Assembly (NCBI GenBank): GCA_002710685.1
Contig: PALD01000071.1
Span: 1 to 64,000 of the forward strand
Reading direction: 5' to 3'
Length of the DNA: 64,000 nucleotides
DNA from: Cytophagaceae bacterium
Lineage (GTDB): Bacteria > Bacteroidota > Bacteroidia > Flavobacteriales > Flavobacteriaceae
In this document: positions 56,848-64,000 of the stretch, one piece after another
Numbering within the stretch: position 1 is the first letter of the stretch
Layout: every line of letters starts with the position of its first letter
The notes under the pieces: generated by a model
What the model saw: the letters and a program-made list of their open reading frames with translations, nothing else
What the model was told of the DNA's origin: nothing
Databases searched by the model: none
Made by a program: the position numbers and the translations under genes

Positions 56848-57306
56848 ATGCGTATCTTTAGGATTGCAAGAACAGATTATATTCATGACCTTTCTGGAGA
56901 GGGAAGCCGTCTCTACGGTGGACGGTGGAACGAACGCGGGGATGCCGTGGTGTATTTTGCCCAGCATCTTTCTTTGTGTATGCTTGAACTTCTCGTGCAC
57001 CTCGATTATAAAAACGTGGTGGACGATTATTCTTTTATCGAGGCCGAAATACCGGACATGGCCATTGAAATCCTGGAGGATGTGGAAAAACTGGACGCAA
57101 ACTGGCAAAGGGTGCCTTCTCCCGGTTCCTTGGCAAGTTATGGTTCTCAATGGATACTGGAGAAACGCTCGCTAGCCTTGCAAGTGCCATCAGGTTTGTT
57201 GCAATGGGAGCATAATGTTGTTGTAAACCCTGCACACCCAGATTTCAAGAAACTCAAGATAATACGCATTAAAAGCCTGAGCATTGACCATCGCTTGATT
57301 GCTTGA
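56848..57306 (+). CDS. RES-domain toxin (NAD+-degrading type)
   Basis: The 152-residue protein carries the RES fold signature: Arg in EGSRLYGGRWN, a Glu in LELLVHLDYK and the late Ser region. RES toxins of type II modules deplete NAD+ and stop growth when not bound by antitoxin. It abuts the antitoxin gene without a gap, so the two are cotranscribed. The protein has the usual length and intact motifs. Confidence 0.92.
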   Translation: MRIFRIARTDYIHDLSGEGSRLYGGRWNERGDAVVYFAQHLSLCMLELLVHLDYKNVVDDYSFIEAEIPDMAIEILEDVEKLDANWQRVPSPGSLASYGSQWILEKRSLALQVPSGLLQWEHNVVVNPAHPDFKKLKIIRIKSLSIDHRLIA

Positions 57307-57341
57307 TGGTTTTTTTCAATATCTTTAAGTAAAAGAGTACC

Positions 57342-58460
57342 GTGCAAACTATTATTGAATATGCTGTTACCACCATTGTCTGCCTCATCTCAGCAGTCGT
57401 CATCCAGCGTATTTTTTATAAAGAACAACAGCGAGGGGCAAATCAAAGTGCCATTGAGGGAATTAAATGGTTTGGACTGGCTATTTTTTCCTGGGGTATG
57501 GGGGCATTTGTTGATTTATTGCTCATCTCGGGTTGGGGCTTTTCCCCACATGCACGATTGATTATATATTGGGGTGTTTTTGTTTCTTTGGCAAACTCAC
57601 TATTCATAATCCTTTCTCTACCTTCCATAGAGCATAAACGTTCCCGAGGGATTCTCGTAAGGCTGGTGCAACGTTTTAGTGTCAGGGAATTTATTGGTCT
57701 TTATAGTGGCGTGCTGGCCATGATTGTCTTTGTTTTTTTAGCCACATCGTATAACAATACGGCCATCAGCAATAATTTTATCTGGCTTATTGATATCCCT
57801 ATTTCTGTAGTGGTGGCTTTTTCTTTGTTGGGCGAGCTCAACAAGGCCTTTAAAGATCGTAACATGAAGTTTATGTACCTGCCCACTTTTTCTCTTTTTG
57901 CACTCATCTTGATCGCGGTTTCTTACCGTATTATCCCTCAAGATAGGGCCGTGCAGGTTATAGATCAAGGGTTTTGGTCCCTTGCGGGGAGTATAACGGC
58001 CATTTCATTTAAGTTTTTGTTTATACTGCTCTTTTCAATCCTGTTGTATAGCTGGAAGTTCCTGTCTGAAAAAGAAGCACAACAATCTCTTGCCACAAAA
58101 CTCGCAAAAGAGAATAAAGATTTAAAGCATAGCCTGGAACATGCTGAACTTAGTGTAGAAAGCCATCTGGATACCATAAAGACCATGAAGAAGGAACTTT
58201 TTGAGCTCAATGAAAGTTCTAAAATCGCACTTAGTGAACGTCAAAGAGAGGTCTTGGGATATTTGGCCCGATATGGGAAGGAAAAATCCTATCATGAGAT
58301 TGCTGATGAAATGCATATAAGCCTTGATGGTTTTCAAACCCATATCCACCAGATAAAAAAACTTCTCAACATTAGTGGTACAGGGGGAAAGCAACAATTG
58401 ATAGCTTTCGCCGAAAGGCACAATCTCGCAGATATAATCACCTATAATAAAGAAGTCTAA
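57342..58460 (+). CDS. 7-TM membrane protein with C-terminal LuxR-type HTH
   Basis: The 372-residue protein has about seven hydrophobic segments between residues 1 and 240, a coiled coil (about 245-290, LATKLAKENKDLKHSLEHAELS), and a LuxR-type HTH at the C-terminus (LSERQREVLGYLARYGKEKSYHEIADEMHISLDGFQTHIHQIKKLL). It may be a one-component membrane sensor binding DNA directly. Translation starts at GTG 57342; a -7 box (TATCTTTA) lies at 57320-57327. The ligand is unknown. An alanine/glycine symporter gene follows. An iterated palindrome (58405) encodes AFAER near the end. Confidence 0.8.
   Translation: MQTIIEYAVTTIVCLISAVVIQRIFYKEQQRGANQSAIEGIKWFGLAIFSWGMGAFVDLLLISGWGFSPHARLIIYWGVFVSLANSLFIILSLPSIEHKRSRGILVRLVQRFSVREFIGLYSGVLAMIVFVFLATSYNNTAISNNFIWLIDIPISVVVAFSLLGELNKAFKDRNMKFMYLPTFSLFALILIAVSYRIIPQDRAVQVIDQGFWSLAGSITAISFKFLFILLFSILLYSWKFLSEKEAQQSLATKLAKENKDLKHSLEHAELSVESHLDTIKTMKKELFELNESSKIALSERQREVLGYLARYGKEKSYHEIADEMHISLDGFQTHIHQIKKLLNISGTGGKQQLIAFAERHNLADIITYNKEV
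58405..58417. repeat. iterated palindrome CTTTCGCCGAAAG
   Basis: A B-type copy in the 3' end of the membrane LuxR-HTH gene (encodes AFAER). Confidence 0.7.
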
Positions 58461-58464
58461 GCTT

Positions 58465-58507
58465 ATGGTTAACCATACTGTTCAATGATTATAAGCAGTG
58501 GTTAACC
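58465..58507 (+). promoter_or_regulatory. paired GGTTAACC sites upstream of AGCS symporter
   Basis: The core GGTTAACC occurs at 58467-58474 (within the 12-nt palindrome ATGGTTAACCAT) and again at 58500-58507. They are 33 nt apart centre to centre, about three helical turns, and 53 nt before the symporter ATG. This suggests paired operator sites. Confidence 0.5.
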
Positions 58508-58559
58508 TTGAGGTTGTAATGATTTTGAATGAATTTGGCCAAAACCAAAACCTACATTC

Positions 58560-60137
58560 ATGGTCATTCAAGAACTTACCTTTGATGAAAAGATAAACAA
58601 TGCATTTGATGGGGCCACCAGTTGGTTCACAGACGCCATCTTTGCCGAAATACCGCTAGGGGGAAACCTGGGCATTCCATGGGTGTTGGTAGTGTTAATT
58701 GTTGGTGCCGCTTTTTTTACCCTTTATTTTCGGTTTGTAAATTTTAGAGATTTTTTTACAGCCATAAAGGTTGTAAAAGGAGATTATGATGAGCTTGAGC
58801 AAGGGAATGCTGTAGAAGTTTCAGATGCAGTTTCAACAGTAGATGGTGACAATCCTGACACTATAAGAGTTGAGGGTGATGGTGAGGTAAGCCATTTTCA
58901 GGCCTTGACAGCCGCGGTTTCTGCAACCGTGGGCCTAGGAAACATAGCAGGGGTGGCGATTGCCCTGTCGATAGGTGGGGCAGGCGCAACGTTCTGGATG
59001 GTCCTGGTGGGACTGCTGGGGATGTCGTCTAAATTTGTGGAGTGTACTCTGGGTGTTAAGTACCGTGAGGTAAATGCCGGCGGGACGATTTTTGGCGGGC
59101 CCATGTACTATCTCAGCAAGGGGTTAAATGATAAGGGCCTGAAAAAATTGGGCAAGGTCCTGGCAGTGGTTTTTGCGGTGATGTGCATAGGCGGTTCCTT
59201 TGGAGGTGGCAATATGTTCCAGGTCAACCAGGCGTTTAAGCTTTTTGAATATGTTACAGGGGCTGAGGATAGCTTCATAAGTGGTCACGGTTGGATATTT
59301 GGATTGGTGATGGCCATTCTTGTGGGTATAGTAATCATTGGCGGAATCAAGAAAATCGCCAAGGTTACCGATAAAATCGTCCCGGTAATGATGGTGCTCT
59401 ACATATTGGCAAGCCTTACGATACTGGGGCTCAATTATAACGAGATACCCCATGCATTCACTGAAATCTGGAAAGGTGCCTTTAGCCCCCAGGGGGTCAC
59501 CGGCGGTTTTGTGGGGGTGCTCATACAGGGTTTTAAAAGAGCAGCATTTAGCAATGAAGCCGGTATAGGTTCTGCTTCCATCGCCCACAGTGCGGTAAAA
59601 ACGCAATATCCTGCAAGCGAGGGGCTAGTGGCGTTACTAGAGCCGTTTATCGATACAGTGATTGTTTGCACCATGACGGCACTGGTGCTCATAATTACAG
59701 GACAGCTCAACGTGGGCGCGCAACTTAGTGATGAAGAAGGTGTCATACTCACCGCTACGGCACTCGAGACGGGTATATCCTGGTTTCCCTATTTGCTTTC
59801 GGTTGCAGTGGTCTTATTTGCATTTTCATCGATGATCTCATGGTCATATTATGGGTATCAGGCATGGAGTTATCTCTTTGGCAGGGGTAAAAGAACAGAG
59901 TACATATACAAGATCCTGTTCTGTATTTTTACTGTTGTGGGTGCGGCAGCGACCCTGGGCGCCGTTACAGACTTTAGCGATGCCATGATATTTGCCATGC
60001 TGGTGCCTAACATGATTGGGCTGTTCATTTTAAGAAAGAACGTATGGGAAGAATTGAAAAGGTACAGGCAGTTGATAAAAAATGGATATTGGCTTAAAGC
60101 CAAAAAAAATCCCGCTATTCATAAAAACATAAAATAG
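58560..60137 (+). CDS. alanine/glycine:cation symporter (AGCS family)
   Basis: The 525-residue transporter shows the AGCS pattern: [25 protein letters not shown], then [11 protein letters not shown], and further [20 protein letters not shown]. About 10-11 membrane segments follow a short N-terminus; an unusual acidic insert ([22 protein letters not shown] region, residues 75-110) lies between the first two. It should take up alanine or glycine with sodium. Two GGTTAACC sites precede it. The 3' end overlaps the terminator hairpin of the gene at 60167. Confidence 0.92.
   Translation: MVIQELTFDEKINNAFDGATSWFTDAIFAEIPLGGNLGIPWVLVVLIVGAAFFTLYFRFVNFRDFFTAIKVVKGDYDELEQGNAVEVSDAVSTVDGDNPDTIRVEGDGEVSHFQALTAAVSATVGLGNIAGVAIALSIGGAGATFWMVLVGLLGMSSKFVECTLGVKYREVNAGGTIFGGPMYYLSKGLNDKGLKKLGKVLAVVFAVMCIGGSFGGGNMFQVNQAFKLFEYVTGAEDSFISGHGWIFGLVMAILVGIVIIGGIKKIAKVTDKIVPVMMVLYILASLTILGLNYNEIPHAFTEIWKGAFSPQGVTGGFVGVLIQGFKRAAFSNEAGIGSASIAHSAVKTQYPASEGLVALLEPFIDTVIVCTMTALVLIITGQLNVGAQLSDEEGVILTATALETGISWFPYLLSVAVVLFAFSSMISWSYYGYQAWSYLFGRGKRTEYIYKILFCIFTVVGAAATLGAVTDFSDAMIFAMLVPNMIGLFILRKNVWEELKRYRQLIKNGYWLKAKKNPAIHKNIK
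60089..60103. repeat. iterated palindrome TTGGCTTAAAGCCAA
   Basis: An A-type copy at the 3' end of the symporter gene (encodes YWLKAKK). Confidence 0.7.
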
Positions 60138-60140
60138 CGG
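60102..60140 (-). terminator. minus-strand terminator overlapping symporter 3' end
   Basis: CCGCTATT (60112-60119) pairs with AATAGCGG (60133-60140) around a 13-nt loop. The A run at 60102-60109 forms the T tract on the minus strand. It ends transcription of the gene at 60167 inside the last codons of the symporter. Confidence 0.7.
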
Positions 60141-60166
60141 AAAACAAAAAATTAGGGGTGAAATTG

Positions 60167-60550
60167 TTATAAGGTCATTGTCCACACGCGGTGCATGCGG
60201 TTAAATTTTCTTATTTCCTTGCGAAGTAGCTTTACAAAATCCTTACCGTTGCTCTCAGCACGTTCCAGTCGCTCACAGGTTTTGTACAGGCGCTGGCTTA
60301 ACCTGCTTACTGAATCTGCATATCTTAAGCGTTCATGCTGGTAAGGGTGCATCTCGGCTTTTTTTATCTCAGGTGCCAGTGAATCTGAGTCCCTGATGAT
60401 GTCGCCGGTAAAATAGATGCTATGGTCCTCACTACCGTCTTGTTTAAGAGATGAAAGGTCATAGGCCAAACAGTCTGAAATATTGCGAGATAAGTGCAAT
60501 ATTTCTAGCGCGTGGTTATAAAGCCTGATATTTCCCGGTATTCTCTCCAT
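60167..60550 (-). CDS. 127-residue conserved-looking hypothetical protein
   Basis: I do not recognise this helical, Arg/Glu/His-rich protein (MERIPGNIRLYNHALEILHL at the start, RKEIRKFNRMHRVWTMTL at the end). There is no signal peptide, membrane segment or catalytic motif. It is divergent from the lrp-type gene at 60663 and ends at a terminator. A real gene is likely because of its own terminator and typical spacing. Confidence 0.6.
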   Translation of the reverse strand: MERIPGNIRLYNHALEILHLSRNISDCLAYDLSSLKQDGSEDHSIYFTGDIIRDSDSLAPEIKKAEMHPYQHERLRYADSVSRLSQRLYKTCERLERAESNGKDFVKLLRKEIRKFNRMHRVWTMTL

Positions 60551-60662
60551 AGCATTTTGTATCTCAAATTTACTATGAATTAAAAAGCATTAACTTTACA
60601 TTTTAAAGCATATTTCATTTTTTGCTTTAACTTTTAATTTTTTTGATACATAAAAATTTGTA

Positions 60663-61109
60663 ATGAAAATTGATTCAACAAACTGGAAGATTTTGCAATG
60701 CTTACAGCAAAATGCGCGCATGAGCAATGCAGAGATAGGTAGGAAAGTAGGCATTACATCACCGGCAGTGGCAGAGCGCATAAGGAAAATGGAAGATGCC
60801 AATATCCTTACGGGCTATAGGGCAGAGGTCTCCCACTGGCATGTAGGCCATCAAATGAAGGCTATCATTACCGTGCGCGCGTTCATGGGGAGGTTGAAAC
60901 CTTTTCTTGAAAAAGTATCTGATTTTCCCGAGGTGCTCAACTGCTACCGCATTACGGGGAACGAGAATATCATCATGGAGGTCGTGCTCTTTGACCAGTT
61001 TCATCTGGAAGAATTTATTGATAAGCTCATAACCTATGGGGAGACAAAGACACATATCGTGCTCTCCACCGTGGTCGAGAATGCCCCCATACGTACAAAA
61101 AGGATATGA
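60663..61109 (+). CDS. Lrp/AsnC-family regulator
   Basis: The 148-residue regulator has an N-terminal winged HTH (STNWKILQCLQQNARMSNAEIGRKVGIT, then VAERIRKMED) and a C-terminal RAM ligand-binding domain (KAIITVRAF through CYRITGNENIIMEV). It senses an amino acid or related ligand. It is convergent with the kynurenine operon, 2 nt from the SDR stop, so it could sense tryptophan catabolites; this is inference. A TTTG box directly before the ATG suggests a very short leader. Confidence 0.9.
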   Translation: MKIDSTNWKILQCLQQNARMSNAEIGRKVGITSPAVAERIRKMEDANILTGYRAEVSHWHVGHQMKAIITVRAFMGRLKPFLEKVSDFPEVLNCYRITGNENIIMEVVLFDQFHLEEFIDKLITYGETKTHIVLSTVVENAPIRTKRI

Positions 61110-61111
61110 TA

Positions 61112-61900
61112 TTACATGGAGTTCAACCTGCCGCCGTCAACCGCGAGGCTCACTCCGTTGATGTAACTTGCTGGCTCGCTGGCCAAAAATACAATGGCAT
61201 TTGCCGTTTCTCCTGGATTGGCAAAACGCCCCATGGGGATGGCATTTTTCCAGCTGTTCTCTTCTTCGGTGATGCTGTGTCCTCCTTTTTTTGCACGGGC
61301 TTCTATCAAGCTGGAAAGACGCGCTGTTGCCGTTGCCCCGGGTAGGACATTGTTTACGGTTATCCCAGATTCTGCCACCTCATTGCTCAGGGTTTTTGCC
61401 CAGCTGGCAACTGCCCAGCGCGTAGTGTTTGACACGCCCAGCCCAGGGATGGGTTCTTTTACAGAGGTTGAGATGATGTTGATGATTCGGCCGTAATTGG
61501 CTTCTTTCATTCCGGGTATTATGGCTTGCGCCAAAAGGTGGTTGCATTTAAGATGCCGCGTCAAAGCTGTTTCAAATTCTGACACATCAGCTTGCAGGAT
61601 GGGCCCACCGGCAGGCCCACCAGAATTGTTGACCAGTATATGAACCGGACCGTTTTTCTTTAAAAATTCCGTGACAACGGCATTTACATACTGCGGATTG
61701 TCAAAATCTGCGGCAAGCATCGCGTGCATTTGTCCGGTGTCAGTATCCAGTTCAGCTAAAGTTGCCTTGAGTTTGTTTTCATTTCGCGCAAGCAAAATAA
61801 CATTTGCACCTTCTTTTGCCATGAGCAGGGCGGTTGCCTTGCCTATGCCAGCGGTGCTACCACATACCAGTGCGTTTTTACCTTTGAGTCCTAGGTCCAT
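61112..61900 (-). CDS. SDR-family oxidoreductase, atypical active site
   Basis: The 262-residue protein has the Rossmann signature GSTAGIGKATALLM, NNSGG and the C-terminal GVSLAVDGG end. The usual YxxxK catalytic motif is absent: the corresponding place reads LGVSNTTRWAVASWAKTL after IISTS, keeping a Ser but lacking Tyr and Lys. It is a divergent SDR branch and may have lost or altered activity. The gene lies 2 nt behind kmo on the same strand, so it belongs to the kynurenine operon; its step in the pathway is unknown. Confidence 0.82.
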   Translation of the reverse strand: MDLGLKGKNALVCGSTAGIGKATALLMAKEGANVILLARNENKLKATLAELDTDTGQMHAMLAADFDNPQYVNAVVTEFLKKNGPVHILVNNSGGPAGGPILQADVSEFETALTRHLKCNHLLAQAIIPGMKEANYGRIINIISTSVKEPIPGLGVSNTTRWAVASWAKTLSNEVAESGITVNNVLPGATATARLSSLIEARAKKGGHSITEEENSWKNAIPMGRFANPGETANAIVFLASEPASYINGVSLAVDGGRLNSM

Positions 61901-61902
61901 AA

Positions 61903-63309
61903 TTAATCTTCTTCTTCCATTTCATTGAGCACGGCCTCATCGTGAAGCATGCTTTTTATTTGTGCTTTTACGATGTTCAGTTTTTCGCGCAAGCTTAAAG
62001 AGTCTGGCAGTTTGCCGTCATAGATGAGGTTAAGGATTGCCTTGTCCTGTAGCCTACCGCGCAGCATGGCCTCTGTGTAACGCAGGTCTTCCCTAAAGGT
62101 CACCAGTGAATATTTACTGTAATATTCAGTGGGGAAATGCTCTTCAAAAGCAATTTCAAGCTTGCGCTTTTCCTGAAAGATAGGACGGGCGGTGTGTGCT
62201 TTCATCTCATGAAAATTATCAACGGCAAGGTCTGCGATGGCATCTGTATCGTCCTTGCGCACCGCTTGATATTCCTTAAAAACCGTGCTCCAGTCGCCCT
62301 GGTGCTTATCTATAAATCCATCCAGCACATGAATATCTTCAAAGGCGCTGTTCATCCCCTGGCCATAAAAAGGCACTATACCGTGTGCGGCGTCGCCTAT
62401 TAAAAGCGTCTTGCCATAGGCGTGCCATGGCGAGCATTTTATGGTTCCCAAAGGTGATGTGGGGTTGTTCTCAAATTCTTCAACAAGGTTGGGCATCAAC
62501 TTCAAGGCATCAGGAAACTCTTCTTCAAAGTATCTTGTCACCGCTTCCGCAGAATTTAATTTTTCAAAACTGTTGGGCCCTTCATCCCAAGATAGAAAGA
62601 GCGTAACGGTAAAACTACCATCCAAGTTGGGCAACGCAATCATCATGTCCTTGCCGCGGGGCCAGATGTGCAAAGCATTTTTAAACACCTGAAAGTCGCC
62701 ATCATTGCCCGCCGGAAAAGACAGTTCTTTATACCCGTGCGTCAGGAAATGCTGCCCATAACTGAACAGGAATTTTCTATGCGCCAGCATGCTTTTTCGC
62801 AGCATACTGCCCACGCCATCAGCACCCATGATCACATCTGCCTGAAAGGTCTTTTTCTCCTCGCTTACAAAATGCTGAAACGTCGCCTTGCCCTCTTCAA
62901 GGTTTACATCTACACATTTCATGTTAAAGTGTGTCTTGATGTTGGGCATCTTGTCACATTCATCCAGCAACATCTTGTTGAGGTCTTCTCGCGAAATACT
63001 GTTGATAAATTCCCCACGACCACTATAAGGACTCATAAAAGTTTCGCCCTCGCGGTCATGAATCATACGACCTTGCATCGGGATGCAAAGCGGTTTTACT
63101 TTATCTTCAAGCCCGGTGAGGCGCAGGCCTTTCATACCGCGGTCAGAAAAGGCAAGGTTGATGCTACGGCCAGAGTCTAGGGACATGATTCTTAAATCTG
63201 GGCGTTTTTCCATTACGGTTACCCGGTATCCACGTTGTGCCATGCGCAGTGCTAGGAGCGAGCCGCATAGTCCGGCACCTATTACGAGTATATGTTCGTT
63301 AGTGGTCAA
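61903..63309 (-). CDS. kmo: kynurenine 3-monooxygenase
   Basis: The 468-residue FAD monooxygenase turns kynurenine into 3-hydroxykynurenine. It has the dinucleotide site GAGLCGSLLALRMAQRG (Gly11-16), the GRSINLAFSDRGMKGL motif, and the GDAAHGIVPFYGQGMNS FAD segment. The start is TTG at 63309-63307; in context ACATTGACCACT it is nearly the same as at pyrF. It follows kynU after 28 nt and precedes the SDR gene by 2 nt. There is no C-terminal membrane anchor. Confidence 0.95.
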   Translation of the reverse strand: MTTNEHILVIGAGLCGSLLALRMAQRGYRVTVMEKRPDLRIMSLDSGRSINLAFSDRGMKGLRLTGLEDKVKPLCIPMQGRMIHDREGETFMSPYSGRGEFINSISREDLNKMLLDECDKMPNIKTHFNMKCVDVNLEEGKATFQHFVSEEKKTFQADVIMGADGVGSMLRKSMLAHRKFLFSYGQHFLTHGYKELSFPAGNDGDFQVFKNALHIWPRGKDMMIALPNLDGSFTVTLFLSWDEGPNSFEKLNSAEAVTRYFEEEFPDALKLMPNLVEEFENNPTSPLGTIKCSPWHAYGKTLLIGDAAHGIVPFYGQGMNSAFEDIHVLDGFIDKHQGDWSTVFKEYQAVRKDDTDAIADLAVDNFHEMKAHTARPIFQEKRKLEIAFEEHFPTEYYSKYSLVTFREDLRYTEAMLRGRLQDKAILNLIYDGKLPDSLSLREKLNIVKAQIKSMLHDEAVLNEMEEED

Positions 63310-63337
63310 TGTTTTTTGATTGATTGGTTAGCAATAA

Positions 63338-64000
63338 TTAGTTGTTGAGCAGTTCGCGCAGGCGTACCGTCATTTCATAAACATCTTCAAAATTGTTGTA
63401 GATGGGTGCTGGTGCCACCCGTATCACATCAGGTTCGCGCCAGTCGCAGATGATGCCGGCCTCCATAAAGCCATCAAACATGCTCTTATCTGCATCTTTC
63501 ACCTGGATTGAAAGTTGGCAGCCGCGCTCTTCCGGGTTTTTTGGGGTAATGATATTGATGCGGTCATCGTTGATCTCGTTGATGAGAAACTCCAGGAAAC
63601 CCGTTAATTTTTTAGATTTCTTCCTGATGTTTTTAAAACCCGCTTCCGCGAAAACTTCTAGCGAAGCCCTTACCGCGGCCATGCTCAAAATAGGAGGGTT
63701 GCTCAACTGCCAGCCGTCTGCGCCATAGGCCGGGTCAAAATCGAGGCGCATATTAAAACGCGTTTCCAGTTTATGGCCCCACCAGCCCGTAAATCGTTGA
63801 ATTTCTTTGTTTTCTGCATGACGTTCATGAACAAAACAGCCACCAAGGCTTCCCGGGCCACTGTTTAAATACTTGTACGTGCACCAAACAGCAAAGTCGG
63901 GGCCGGTTTCATGTAAATCTGCATCGATGTTGCCAACACCGTGAGCCAGGTCAAAACCTACCATTGCGCCGTGTTTGTGACCTAAATCGGTTATTTTTTT
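63338..64000 (-). CDS. kynU: kynureninase, C-terminal part (5' end outside window)
   Basis: The 221 visible residues read through to the window edge. They include KITDLGHKHGAMVGFDLAHGVGN, the PLP-Lys in VWCTYKYLNSGPGSLGG and the GWWGHKLETRFNM block characteristic of kynureninase. The enzyme cleaves kynurenine or 3-hydroxykynurenine to alanine plus anthranilate or 3-hydroxyanthranilate. With kmo downstream it forms the lower kynurenine pathway. Confidence 0.95.
   Translation of the reverse strand, partial: KKITDLGHKHGAMVGFDLAHGVGNIDADLHETGPDFAVWCTYKYLNSGPGSLGGCFVHERHAENKEIQRFTGWWGHKLETRFNMRLDFDPAYGADGWQLSNPPILSMAAVRASLEVFAEAGFKNIRKKSKKLTGFLEFLINEINDDRINIITPKNPEERGCQLSIQVKDADKSMFDGFMEAGIICDWREPDVIRVAPAPIYNNFEDVYEMTVRLRELLNN

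Noticed and set aside
1-64000. CRISPR array, tRNA/rRNA, insertion sequence or prophage
   Set aside because: I found no regularly spaced repeats, cloverleaf sequences, transposase or phage structural genes. S74 and PA14 proteins here have signal peptides and are cellular surface proteins rather than phage parts.

Overview
The window is chromosomal DNA from a member of the Flavobacteriia (phylum Bacteroidota). Several signs agree: TAnnTTTG-type -7 promoter boxes, two SusC/SusD pairs, a type IX secretion C-terminal sorting domain, GSCFA, DUF4136, DUF4197 and DUF4230 proteins, a LysS with an extra C-terminal winged-helix-like tail, and an IcmF-type fused mutase. I saw no rRNA, tRNA, insertion sequence, phage or CRISPR array.

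Layout. 1-1.6 kb: 3' end of alaS and a GSCFA protein. 1.6-14.3 kb: a signalling block with a small lipoprotein, a beta-propeller protein, a membrane protein, two paralogous TPR histidine kinases (the second coupled to a 99-residue membrane protein), a GH53 galactanase, a NarL-type response regulator, a DUF4230 protein, and a PAS kinase/receiver pair. 14.3-17.6 kb: a long aromatic amino acid hydroxylase, an enoyl-CoA hydratase-like protein and a DUF4136 lipoprotein. 17.6-21.5 kb: a DUF5522 mini-gene without a canonical start codon, behind two tandem 607-residue PA14 surface proteins. 21.7-28.5 kb: housekeeping genes (ACC-deaminase-like enzyme, glucosaminidase, hemL, a Spy-like protein, lysS, Pmp3, lipB). 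28.5-36.6 kb: a frameshifted S74-domain gene, a T9SS protein, an intact S74 paralogue, a TapB-like protein, a large lipoprotein and rnhB. 36.8-47.3 kb: two SusCD pairs plus a lipoprotein, visibly more AT-rich. 47.4-56.3 kb: prfA, pyrF, a PfkB kinase, DUF4197, purU and icmF. 56.3-61.1 kb: a RES/Xre toxin-antitoxin pair, a 7-TM LuxR-HTH protein, an alanine/glycine symporter and an Lrp regulator. 61.1-64 kb: SDR, kmo and the 5'-truncated kynU, a kynurenine-degradation operon.

The strongest new signal is a regulon in the first 11 kb. An 18-bp palindrome close to ATAGGGCAATTGCCCTAT occurs four times. Each copy lies exactly 22 nt upstream of a -7 box and in front of the lipoprotein, the propeller protein, the small-membrane-protein/kinase operon and the response regulator itself. 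This looks like the operator of the local response regulator, with two paralogous sensors feeding one regulator that also controls itself. Other signals are a genome-style family of short palindromes (TTTSGCTTWAAGCSAAA and CTTTCGSCGAAAG) in and between genes, a near-identical 21-nt leader element before both susC genes, and a gene broken by two opposite 1-nt indels.
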